This document shows, one piece after another, positions 53,501 to 62,300 of a stretch of 64,000 nt of DNA (the stretch's first letter is position 1; each line of letters starts with the position of its first letter). A program made the translations under genes and the position numbers. Source of the DNA: Streptomyces xanthii. GTDB taxonomy: Bacteria; Actinomycetota; Actinomycetes; Streptomycetales; Streptomycetaceae. The notes below the pieces were generated by a model. It was not told where the DNA came from. It searched no databases and saw nothing but the letters and a program-made list of their open reading frames with translations. The stretch spans positions 62,001 to 126,000 of the forward strand of contig NZ_CP061282.1 of NCBI RefSeq assembly GCF_014621695.1, in the 5' to 3' direction.

Positions 53501-54968
53501 GGCCGCCGACGATCCCGTACGGGTGTGGCTCGACGGAGGCCGGATCGACCGGGTCGCCGTCTGCGGTGCCGGACCGGACGCGCGGCGCGTACCGCTGCCG
53601 CACTACCCCTTCGAGCGCGTCCGCTGCTGGTACGACCTCCAGATCGAACGCCTCCACCGCCAGGGCCTCGGCACGGCGTCCCCCACCCCTCCCGAACTCC
53701 GCTCCCACCTCCGCGACTTCGGCCGCCCGGCACAGCCCGCGGCGCCTGCGCCCGAACCGGCCGGGCCCCCGCCTGCGGCCGAGCCGGCTCCGGTACGGGT
53801 CCCCGGGCCCGCCCCGGCGCCGGTGGCCGAGCCGGCCGCCGCGCAGGTGCCCGCGTCGGCCGCCGTACAGGCCCTCTTGCGTGCCGCCGCCTCGCAGGCC
53901 CCCGCGCCGACGGCCGGGCCGGTCGCCGAGCCGGCACCCGTGCGGGCCCCCGCGCCCGCCGCCGCGACCGCCGTGCTCCGGCCGCTGAACGCGGCGCCGC
54001 CCGTGACGAACACGACCACGCCTCAGGAGGCGTCTCCCATGACCCGAGCCCGCAAGATCTCCCTCCGACCGCTGGGCGGGGCCGCGACCCCGGCACCGGC
54101 ACCGGCACCGCCGCAGGCGCAGGCGCAGGCCCCGGTTCCGGCCGCCGCGCCGCCGGTGCCGCAGCCCGCCGCCGCGCCCGCCGCCCCCAGGACGGACCAG
54201 GTGGCCGAGGATCTGCGGGACGTGCTCGCCGGGGTCCTCTACATGGAGCCGGGCGACCTCGATCCGGAGCACACGTTCCAGTCGCTCGGTGTCGACTCCA
54301 TCCTCAGCGTCGAGTTCATCGCGCTGGTCAACGCCAAGTTCGGCACCGACCTCAAGGCCACCGAGCTCTACGACCACCCCACGCCGAGCGCGTTCGCCCG
54401 CCGGGTCGCCGCGGCGGTCGCCGGGCAGCCCGCCGTGTCCACGCCCGCACCCGTTCAGGCACCGCCCCCGATTGCGGCCGCGCCCGCACCCGTTCAGGCA
54501 CCGGCCCCGATTGCGGCCGCGCCCGCACCCGTTCAGGCACCGGCCCCGATTGCGGCCGCCCCGGCCGACGGCGCCCGTTCCGCCGCCGTGCTGGAGACCC
54601 TGCGCGAGCAGCTCGCCGAGACCCTCTACTGCGACGTGTGGGACGTCGACGTCGACGCGACCTTCAACGCGCTGGGCCTCGACTCGATCCTCGGCGTCGA
54701 GTTCGTCGCGTTCCTCAACAACGCCTACGGCCTCGACGAGAAGGCCGGTGTGCTCTACGACCACCCGAGCCTGACCGCCCTCGCCGCGCACATCGCCGCC
54801 CGCTCGGCGGACCGCTCCGCACCCGCCGCCACCGCCTCCTCCACGGACCCCTCCGCCCCGGCGCCCGCGCAGATCAGCGCCGCCGACCTCGATGCCCTGC
54901 TCGGTGCCGTCCGCGACAACCGGATGACCGTGGAGCAGGCGCTGGCCCTCCTGCCCCAGCACGCCTGA
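47583..54968 (+). CDS. Trans-AT PKS, modules 4 and 5, with tandem beta-branching ACPs
   Basis: A 2461-aa protein: KS(C178)-DH-KR-ACP(S1349), then KS(C1618)-ACP(S2239)-ACP(S2368) and a C-terminal docking segment ending in a short helix pair. KS3 (QTACSSGL, SVKSVLGHLNTAAG) should accept the glycyl chain from the preceding NRPS. DH has VADHVVAGRPVLP (H582), VTYGPAF and YVLDGALQ. The KR cofactor motif is unusual, NGMGGLA (1031-1037) instead of TGGxGGLG, though Ser and Tyr motifs are intact. Module 5 lacks reduction and ends in an ACP pair, the mark of beta-branching by the cassette downstream. Fits CH=CH then C(CH3)=CH of streptogramin A. An internal RBS+ATG at 54025-54041 precedes the ACP pair. 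Confidence 0.92.
54025..54041 (+). promoter_or_regulatory. Internal Shine-Dalgarno and in-frame ATG before the tandem ACPs
   Basis: AGGAGG at 54025-54030, 8-nt spacer, ATG at 54039-54041, in frame with the PKS (codon 2153). Initiation here would give a separate 309-aa protein with both ACPs and the docking tail. It sits at the junction between the KS-flanking Pro/Ala linker and a basic segment (MTRARKISLRPLGG) that looks like a protein N-terminus. Could be a real internal start or a scar of an old gene fusion. Confidence 0.5.
54443..54559 (+). repeat. Three 39-bp tandem repeats in the inter-ACP linker
   Basis: Units start at 54443, 54482 and 54521; each encodes PAPVQAPxPIAAA. Units 2 and 3 appear identical and unit 1 differs by one base in the CCGCCCCCG part. 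Flexible spacer between ACP S2239 and ACP S2368; in-frame copy number could vary. Confidence 0.85.
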
Positions 54969-55020
54969 CCCCGCGCCCCCGGCACCTGAGTCCCTGAGCA
55001 CCCGAAAGGAAACCGTCCTC

Positions 55021-55272
55021 ATGACCGAGGAAGAGATCTTCTCCGTCATCCGCGCCCAGATCGTCGACGTCCTGCCCGAGGCGGCCGACATCGAGATCAC
55101 CCTCGACCACAGCATGCGCGACCTCGGCGCCAACTCCATCGACCGCATGGACGTCGTCATCGCCGCCCAGGACGAGCTCGGCATCAAGGTGCCCAACGCG
55201 GAGCTGACCCGGGCGCACGACCTGCGCTCCCTGGTCGCCGTGTTCCTCGCGCACGCGAGCGCCCACGCGTGA
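55021..55272 (+). CDS. Donor acyl carrier protein of the HMGS cassette
   Basis: An 83-aa free-standing ACP with LGANSIDRMDVV (phosphopantetheine Ser ~residue 39). The Asn-Ser-Ile-Asp form is typical of acetyl-donor ACPs in beta-branching cassettes. It would carry malonyl, decarboxylated by the next gene's KS to acetyl, for the HMG synthase. 53 nt after the PKS, RBS GAAAGGAAA; stop overlaps the next GTG. Confidence 0.9.
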   Translation: MTEEEIFSVIRAQIVDVLPEAADIEITLDHSMRDLGANSIDRMDVVIAAQDELGIKVPNAELTRAHDLRSLVAVFLAHASAHA

Positions 55273-56555
55273 CGCACATACCCGGCGCCGTGGCGGTCAC
55301 CGCCGCCGCGGTGCTCAGCCCGCTCGCCGATGACCTCGACGGCTTCACCGCCGCGCTGCTCGCCGGCCGCAGCGCCGTGACCCTGCCGTCCCCGGAAGAC
55401 TCCGCGGACGACTCGGCCGGCGGCGAGGCGTGCCTGCCCGTCGCCGCGCTCGACGGGTTCACCCTCGCGGACTGGGCGGCCCGGCACCTGCCGGACGAGC
55501 CCGCGGCGGCGGCACGGCTGCGCAAGGTCGCGGGCCGCGCCGCGCTTCCCGCGCGCACCGCCGCGTGCGTCGCGCTGCGGGCCGTTCGGGACAGCGGCCT
55601 CGGCGCCGGGGAACTGGCCGACGGCACCGCGCTGCTCGTCGCCGGGAGCAACCTCGCGCTGGCCCACCAGGCCGAGACCGTCCTGGGCCATGACCGCGCC
55701 CCGGGCCGGCTGCGCGCCTCGTACGCCCTGACCCACCTCGACGCCGACGTGATCGGCGTGGTCAGCGAACTCACCGGGATCCAGGGTGAGGGCTGGGCGC
55801 TGGGCGGCGCCTCCGCCAGCGGCACGCTCGCCCTCGTGCACGGCGCGCGCACCGTCGCCGCGGGCTGGGCCGAGCGTGTCCTCGTCGTCGCTCCCGCCGC
55901 CGAACTGTCGCCCGTGGAGGCCGAGGCCTTCCGGCGCACCGGCGCGCTCGCCCACGAGAACCTGCGCGGCGAACCGGCCCGGATGTGCCGCCCGTTCGAC
56001 CGCGACCGGCAGGGCTTCGTCCGCGGCCAGGCCGCGGCGGCCGTTCTCCTCGAACGGCCGGAGGCGGCCCGCGCCCGCGGCGCCGAGGTGCTCGCCGAGA
56101 TCGCCGGGCACGGCCAGCGCCTGGACGCCCGGCGCGGCACCGAACCCGACGCCGGGGGCCAGGCCGCCGCGATGCGCGCGGCCCTGGCGACGGCCGGCCT
56201 CACCCCCGAGGACATCGACTACGTCAACGCCCACGGCACCGGCTCGGTCCTCGGCGACGAGACCGAGGCGGCCTCCCTGCACCAGGTGTTCGGCGCCCGG
56301 CCGGACCTGCGCGTCAACTCGACGAAACCGCTCACCGGCCACTGCCTGTCCGCCGCCGGACTGGTCGAGGCGGTGGCCACGATCGCCCAGCTGCGCGCCC
56401 AGACCGTGCACCCCAACCCGAACCTCGAACACCCCGTCGCCGAGCTGGCGCTGGCCGGCCGGACGGCCGAGCGGCGGCCGCTGCGCACCGCCCTCAGCAA
56501 CAGCTTCGCGTTCGGCGGCATCAATGCCTCCGTCGTCATCCGCGTCCAGCCCTGA
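55269..56555 (+). CDS. Decarboxylating ketosynthase (Cys-to-Ser KS) of the HMGS cassette
   Basis: A 428-aa FabF-like KS in which the active-site Cys is replaced by Ser182 (GGASASGTL; relatives read GGACASG). Both catalytic His remain (NAHGTGSVLGDE and LTGHCLSAAG). Without Cys it cannot condense but can decarboxylate malonyl-ACP to acetyl-ACP. GTG start overlaps the ACP stop. Cassette member between ACP and HMGS. Confidence 0.9.
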   Translation: MTHIPGAVAVTAAAVLSPLADDLDGFTAALLAGRSAVTLPSPEDSADDSAGGEACLPVAALDGFTLADWAARHLPDEPAAAARLRKVAGRAALPARTAACVALRAVRDSGLGAGELADGTALLVAGSNLALAHQAETVLGHDRAPGRLRASYALTHLDADVIGVVSELTGIQGEGWALGGASASGTLALVHGARTVAAGWAERVLVVAPAAELSPVEAEAFRRTGALAHENLRGEPARMCRPFDRDRQGFVRGQAAAAVLLERPEAARARGAEVLAEIAGHGQRLDARRGTEPDAGGQAAAMRAALATAGLTPEDIDYVNAHGTGSVLGDETEAASLHQVFGARPDLRVNSTKPLTGHCLSAAGLVEAVATIAQLRAQTVHPNPNLEHPVAELALAGRTAERRPLRTALSNSFAFGGINASVVIRVQP

Positions 56556-56582
56556 AGCAGCCTCGCAGTTACGGAGAAGAGC

Positions 56583-57833
56583 ATGAAGCAGGTCGGCATC
56601 GAAGCCATCAACGCCTACTGCGGTGAGACCTACATCGACGTACCGACCCTGTTCGCGGCCCGCGGCCTCGACGACAGCCGGATCGGCAACCTGATGATGG
56701 CCCGCAAGAGCGTGGCGCTGCACTGCGAGGACGCCGTGTCCTTCGCCGTGAACGCGGCCAAGCCCCTCGTCGACGCCCTCAGCCAGGAGGAGCGCGACTC
56801 CATCGAGCTGCTGATCGTCGGCACCGAGTCCGGGGTCGACTTCGGCAAGTCGCTCGCCACCTACGTCCACGACCACCTGGGCCTGTCGCGCAACTGCCGC
56901 CTGTTCGAGACCAAGCAGGCCTGCTACAGCGGGACCGCCGCCCTGCAGATGGCCGCCGCCGTCGTCGCCGCCAGCCCCTTCGAGGGGACCAAGGCCCTGG
57001 TCATCAGCAGCGACGTGGCCCGCCCCGTGCCGCACACCTACGTCGAGCCCAGCCAGGGCGCGGGCGCCATGGCGATGCTGGTGAGCGACAACCCCGTCGT
57101 GGCCGCCTTCGACCAGGGGGCCAACGGCTTCCACAGCTACGAGGTCATGGACACCTGCCGCCCCGACCCGGAGCGCGAGGCCGGCGACACCGACCTGTCG
57201 CTGCTGACCTACATCGAGTGCCTCAAGGGCTCGTTCACGGACTACGCGGCCAAGGTCGACGGGGCCGACTTCGTGGACTCCTTCGACCTGCTCGCCATGC
57301 ACACCCCGTTCCCCGGCATGGTCAAGGGCGCCCACCGCGCCGCGCTGCGCAAGCTCAAGCGCGGCATCGCCCCGCAGGCCGTCGAGGAGGACTTCACCCA
57401 CCGTCTCGGCGCCGCGATCCAGTATCCGCAGCAGGTCGGCAACATCTACGCCGGCACCGTCTTCCTCGCCCTCGCCTCGACGATCGACAACGCCGTCATC
57501 GACCGCGAGCGCCGCGTCGGCGTCTTCTCCTACGGCTCCGGCTGCGCCTCCGAGTTCTACAGCGCCGTCGTCACCCCCGACTCGCAGCGCGCCGTCCGCG
57601 CCATGGGCATCCGCGAGGCGCTCGACGCCCGGTACGCGCTGAGCGTCGAGGAGTACGACGAACTGCTCACCGCCACCGCCGAGCTCAAGTTCGGCGCCCG
57701 CGACTTCACCTTCGACCTCGACCGCTTCCCGCAGATCACCAAGGCGCGCTTCGACGGCGGCCGCCGCCTCGTCCTCGCGGGCGTGCACGACTACCACCGC
57801 GAGTACGTGTGGCTGGGGGGCGAGCAGCGATGA
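56583..57833 (+). CDS. HMG-CoA synthase-like enzyme (VirC type)
   Basis: A 416-aa HMGS: IEAINAYCGETYIDVPTLFAARG, ETKQACYSGTAALQMA with nucleophile Cys114, HTPFPGMVKGAHRAAL with the conserved His, and VGVFSYGSGCASEF. Adds acetyl from the donor ACP to the beta-keto group of the chain on the tandem ACPs, starting the methyl branch that becomes the C12 methyl of streptogramin A. Start 28 nt after the KS, RBS GGAGAAG. Confidence 0.94.
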   Translation: MKQVGIEAINAYCGETYIDVPTLFAARGLDDSRIGNLMMARKSVALHCEDAVSFAVNAAKPLVDALSQEERDSIELLIVGTESGVDFGKSLATYVHDHLGLSRNCRLFETKQACYSGTAALQMAAAVVAASPFEGTKALVISSDVARPVPHTYVEPSQGAGAMAMLVSDNPVVAAFDQGANGFHSYEVMDTCRPDPEREAGDTDLSLLTYIECLKGSFTDYAAKVDGADFVDSFDLLAMHTPFPGMVKGAHRAALRKLKRGIAPQAVEEDFTHRLGAAIQYPQQVGNIYAGTVFLALASTIDNAVIDRERRVGVFSYGSGCASEFYSAVVTPDSQRAVRAMGIREALDARYALSVEEYDELLTATAELKFGARDFTFDLDRFPQITKARFDGGRRLVLAGVHDYHREYVWLGGEQR

Positions 57834-58564
57834 CCGCCGTCACCCTGACCCGCGTGCGCGGGGTGATCCGGGCCCGGCTCGACCAGCCCGAACTGCGCAA
57901 CGCCGTCACCCCGCAGCTCCTGGACACCCTGCACGCCGCCGTCGACAGCGCCGAGGCCGACCCGGACTGCCGGGTCCTCGTGCTGTCCGCGCGCGGCGAC
58001 GACTTCTGCGCCGGCACCGACCTCTCCGACGGCGTGCCCGTCACCGTGCCCGACGCGGAGGCGGAGGAACTGCCGTACTGGCGGCTCCTCGACCGGCTGA
58101 CCCGCACGCCCGTGGTCACCGTCGCCCTCGTCGACGGCCGCGCCACCGCGGGCGGCGTCGGGCTCGCCGCCGCCTGCGACCTCGTGGTCGCGGGGCCCCG
58201 GGCGCGGTTCCGGCTGACCGAGGCGCTCGTCGGCCTCGTGCCCGCCATGGCCCTGCCGTTCGTGGCCCGCAGGACCGGCGAGCAGCGGGCCTTCGCGGCG
58301 ACGCTGCTCGCCGAGGACCTGGACGCCGCCGCGGCCGTCGACGCCGGGCTCGCCGACACGGCCGCCGAGGACGCCGAAGGCGCGCTGCGGCGCGTCCTCG
58401 TGGGCCTCAGCCGCGTCGACCGGGACACCGCCGGCGCGCTCAAGGCGTACCGCACCCGGCTCTTCCCGCGCGACGGGCGGCTGGGCCGGGACGCGGGCCG
58501 CGCCTTCCTCGACCGGCTCACCGACCCCGCCGTGCACCGACTGATCGCGGAGCGTGCCGCATGA
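57830..58564 (+). CDS. Enoyl-CoA hydratase family, ECH1 dehydratase of the cassette
   Basis: A 244-aa crotonase-fold protein: LDQPELRNAVTPQLLDTL, oxyanion loop LSARGDDFCAGTDLSDG, second oxyanion element GRATAGGVGLAAACDLV and ALVGLVPAMALPFVARR. By order it is ECH1, which dehydrates the HMG-like intermediate. Overlaps HMGS (ATGA) and the next gene (ATGA). Confidence 0.88.
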   Translation: MTAVTLTRVRGVIRARLDQPELRNAVTPQLLDTLHAAVDSAEADPDCRVLVLSARGDDFCAGTDLSDGVPVTVPDAEAEELPYWRLLDRLTRTPVVTVALVDGRATAGGVGLAAACDLVVAGPRARFRLTEALVGLVPAMALPFVARRTGEQRAFAATLLAEDLDAAAAVDAGLADTAAEDAEGALRRVLVGLSRVDRDTAGALKAYRTRLFPRDGRLGRDAGRAFLDRLTDPAVHRLIAERAA

Positions 58565-59340
58565 CCACCGCACCGACCGCCCCCACCGGCCTCTCCGTCG
58601 TCCGGCTGACCTGGCAGGGCCCCGTGGCCGTGGTCACCATGGACGACCCGGACGGCCGCAACACCTTCTCCGCCGGGCTCACGTCCGGGCTCGTCGACTC
58701 CATCGAGCAGGCCGCCGCCGACCCGCGCACCCGGGCCGTCGTCGTCGAGGGCCGGCCCGAGCTGTTCTGCGCCGGAGGCACCCAGCGCGAGCTGGTCAAC
58801 TTCGCGCGGGGCAACGGGAGTTTCGATACCGACGACTTCTTCCGGGTGTTCACCCGGTGCCCGCTGCCGGTCATCGCCTCGGTGCAGGGCCACGCCATCG
58901 GCGGCGGCCTCGTGCTGGCCCTGTACGCCGACTTCGCGGTCTTCAGCGAACGGTCCATGTACGCGGGCAACTTCATGAAGTACGGCTTCACCCCGGGCAT
59001 GGGCGCCACCCACCTGTTCCCGAGCCGCTTCGGCCGTGAGCTGGGCACCGAGATGCTCTTCACCGCCCGCACCTACCGGGGTGCCGAACTGCGCGAGCGC
59101 GGCGCGCCCGTCCGTGTCGTACCGCACCACGACGTACCGGGCACCGCGCTGGACCTCGCACGGTCCATGACCCACGCCCCCCGGGCCTCCATCGAACTCC
59201 TCAAGCGGGAGCTGGCCGCTCCGCTGCTGGCCGCGACGGGCGAGGCGGTGGCCCGCGAGGCGGCCCTGCACCGCACCTCGTTCCGGCTGCCCGAGGTGAT
59301 GGAACGCATCGTCGGCGCGTACGGCGCCGAAGCCCACTGA
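58561..59340 (+). CDS. Enoyl-CoA hydratase family, ECH2 decarboxylase of the cassette
   Basis: A 259-aa crotonase-fold protein: VVTMDDPDGRNTFSAGL, VEGRPELFCAGG, QGHAIGGGLVLALYADFAVFSE, and YGFTPGMGATHLFPSRFGR, the typical block of PksI/ECH2 decarboxylases. Removes CO2 from the glutaconyl-like intermediate to leave the beta-methyl branch. Last gene of the cassette, 34 nt before the next PKS. Confidence 0.9.
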   Translation: MTTAPTAPTGLSVVRLTWQGPVAVVTMDDPDGRNTFSAGLTSGLVDSIEQAAADPRTRAVVVEGRPELFCAGGTQRELVNFARGNGSFDTDDFFRVFTRCPLPVIASVQGHAIGGGLVLALYADFAVFSERSMYAGNFMKYGFTPGMGATHLFPSRFGRELGTEMLFTARTYRGAELRERGAPVRVVPHHDVPGTALDLARSMTHAPRASIELLKRELAAPLLAATGEAVAREAALHRTSFRLPEVMERIVGAYGAEAH

Positions 59341-59374
59341 CCCGAGCCCCGCGACGAAGGAACCGAAGGACGGC

Positions 59375-62300
59375 ATGGACGGCATGGACGCGAAAGAGAT
59401 CCTGACCCGAGTCAAGACCGGTGCGCTGGACGCCGCGTCCGCCGCCGCGCTGCTGCGCGCCCCGGCCCCGCCCGAGCCGGCCGCCGTGGACCGCGCGACG
59501 GCCGAGGCACTGCTGCGCGCGGCCGCGCCCCCGGCACCGGCCGCGCCGGCGACGCCTTCGGCCGCCGCCCCGGCGGCCGCCCCGGCCGCGCCCGCGCTCG
59601 AACCCGTCGCCGTCATCGGCTACAGCGCCCGGTTCCCCGGCGCGGGCGACGCCGACACGTTCTGGCAGCGGATCCTCGACGGGGACGACCTCGTCACCGA
59701 GGTGCCCGCCGACCGCTGGCGCACGGACGAGCACTACGACGCCGACCCCGGCGCGGAGGGCAAGTCCGTCTCCAAGTGGGGTGCGTTCCTCGACGACGTC
59801 GACCGCTTCGACGCCGACTTCTTCCGCATGACACCCCGCGAGGCCGAACTCACCGACCCGCAGGCCCGGCTCTTCCTCCAGGAGGCCTGGCGCGCCCTCG
59901 AACACGCCGGGCAGCGCACCGGCTCCCTCGCCGGAGCCCGCGTCGGCGTGCACGCCGGCGTCATGATGAACGACTACCAGGACCTCGTCGAGCGCGAGAG
60001 CGAGCACGCCCGGCTCGCCCAGGTCATGCAGGGCAACTCCAACTCGCTGCTCGCCGCGCGCATCGCGTACCACCTGGACCTGAAGGGCCCGGCCGTCACC
60101 GTCGACACGGCCTGCTCGTCCTCCCTGGTCGCCCTCCACCAGGCCTGCCAGTCCCTGTGGCTCGGCGACGCCGACATGATGCTCGTCGGCGGTGTCACCC
60201 TCTACCTCACCGAACTGCCCCACGTCTTCATGAGCCGCGCCGGCATGCTCTCGCCCCGCGGCCACTGCAGCCCCTTCGACGCGTCCGCCGACGGCATCGT
60301 CCCCGGCGAGGGCTGCGCCGTCGTCGTGCTCAAGCCCCTGTCGAAGGCGCTCGCCGACGGCGACCCCGTCCACGCGGTCGTCCGCGCCAGCGGCCTCAAC
60401 CAGGACGGCAGGACCAACGGCATCACCGCGCCCAGCGCCGCCTCGCAGGCCCGCCTCATCGGCACCACCCTCGACCGGTTCGGCCTGACCCCCGACGGCA
60501 TCGACTACGTCGAGTGCCACGGCACCGGCACCCCGCTCGGCGACCCCATCGAAGTCACCGCCCTCAACGAGGTGTTCGCCCCCGCGGGCCGACCCGCGGG
60601 CAGCGTGCCGATCGGCTCGGTGAAGGGCAACGTCGGCCACACCTCCGCCGCCGCCGGCCTCGCCGGGCTCATCAAGGCCATCGGCGTCGTCCGCTCCGGA
60701 CAGGTGCCGCCGTCGCTGCACTGCACCGCCGGGACGCTCAACCCCGGCATCCCCTTCACGGACGGCCCGTTCACCGTCGCCACCGAACGGCAGGAGCTGC
60801 CCGCGGCGGCGGACCGGCCCCGCCGCGCCTCCGTCAGCTCGTTCGGCTTCAGCGGCACCAACGCGTACGTGGTCGTCGAGCAGGCCCCGGCGCCCGCGCA
60901 CACTCCCGGGCCCGACGGCCCGGTGCTCGTCCCGCTGTCCGGCCGCCGCCCCGCGGCCGTCACCGACCGCGCCGCCGAACTCGCCCGCTGGCTGCGTTCG
61001 CCCGGCGGCGCCGACGCCGCCCTCGGCGACCTCGCCCACACCCTGTCCTGTGCCCGCGACCACCACCCCCACCGTGCCGCCCTGCTCGTCGCCGACCGGG
61101 ACGAGCTCCTCGACGCGCTCGACCGGCTGGCCTCGGGCGAACCCGACGAGCGCCGCGTCGAAGCCCCCGCCGAACCCCTCGCCGACCGCGAGCACCGCCG
61201 GGCCCGCGCCGCCCTCGCCGACCGCTTCCTCGACCGGGCCGACGACGCGACCGCCCGCCCCGGCGCGCTGCGCGAACTCGCGGAGCTCTACACCGAGGGC
61301 CACACCATCGACTTCACCCGCCTGTGCCCGCCCACCCGCCACCGCCGCATCCCGGCCCCCGGCTACGCCTTCGCCCGCGACCGCCACTACGTGACGGCCG
61401 AGCGGGGCGTGCCGGGGGAGCGGTCCGCGCGGGGCGAGCGGCTCGCGACGGACGGGCGGCCCCCCGTGATGGGCGAGCGGCCCGCCCCGGCCCCGCGTCC
61501 CGTCCCAGGTGCGCTCTCCCTCGCCGACCTGCACGCGGTCTCGGACGGGTACGTGGACCCGGACCTACACACGGTCTCGTACGGGCACTCGGTCCCGAAC
61601 CCGCACATGGTCACGGACAGCCAGGCGGTCCCGGGCCCGCAACCGGTCTCGGGCCCGAACCCGGTCACGGACGGGCACCTGGCCCCGCACCCGCGTCCCG
61701 TTCCGGGTGCGCTCTCCCTCGCGGACCTGCACGCTGTCTCGGACGGGCACGTCGTCACAGACCCGCACGCGGTCTCGGGCGGCCGCACCCCCTCCGTCCC
61801 GGTCACGCCCACAGCCCCGTACGACGACCTCTCCGCGCTGGCGCTCCACACCCCCGGCTGGCAGGACGCACCCCTGCCGGCGGGTGTGCCGGAGCTCGCC
61901 CGTGGGCCGCTGCTCGTGCACGACACCGCGGGGCGACTCGGTGCCGCGCTCGGCGGGCGGAGCCTCGACGGGATCGACGCCGTGCGCGCCACGGATCCCG
62001 AGGCCGTCCCCCTGGTCGTGCGGCTCGGCGCCGAACCCGGCGCCGACACCGCCGCGTTCGCCGCGCTGCGCACCGTTCTCGGAGCCTTCCGCACCCAGCG
62101 GCTCACCGTCCTCGCCGTCACCGCCGACCCGCTGAAGGCGGACGCCGCCCGCGCCCTGGTGCAGACCCTGCGCCAGGAGAACCCGCGCCTGGACGGCCGG
62201 GCCCTGCTCGTCGACGACGACGGGGCCGCCGCCGCGGACGCCGTACGGGCCGAACTGACCGCGCCCCAGGCCGAGGCCGGACATCTCGCCGACGTCCGCG

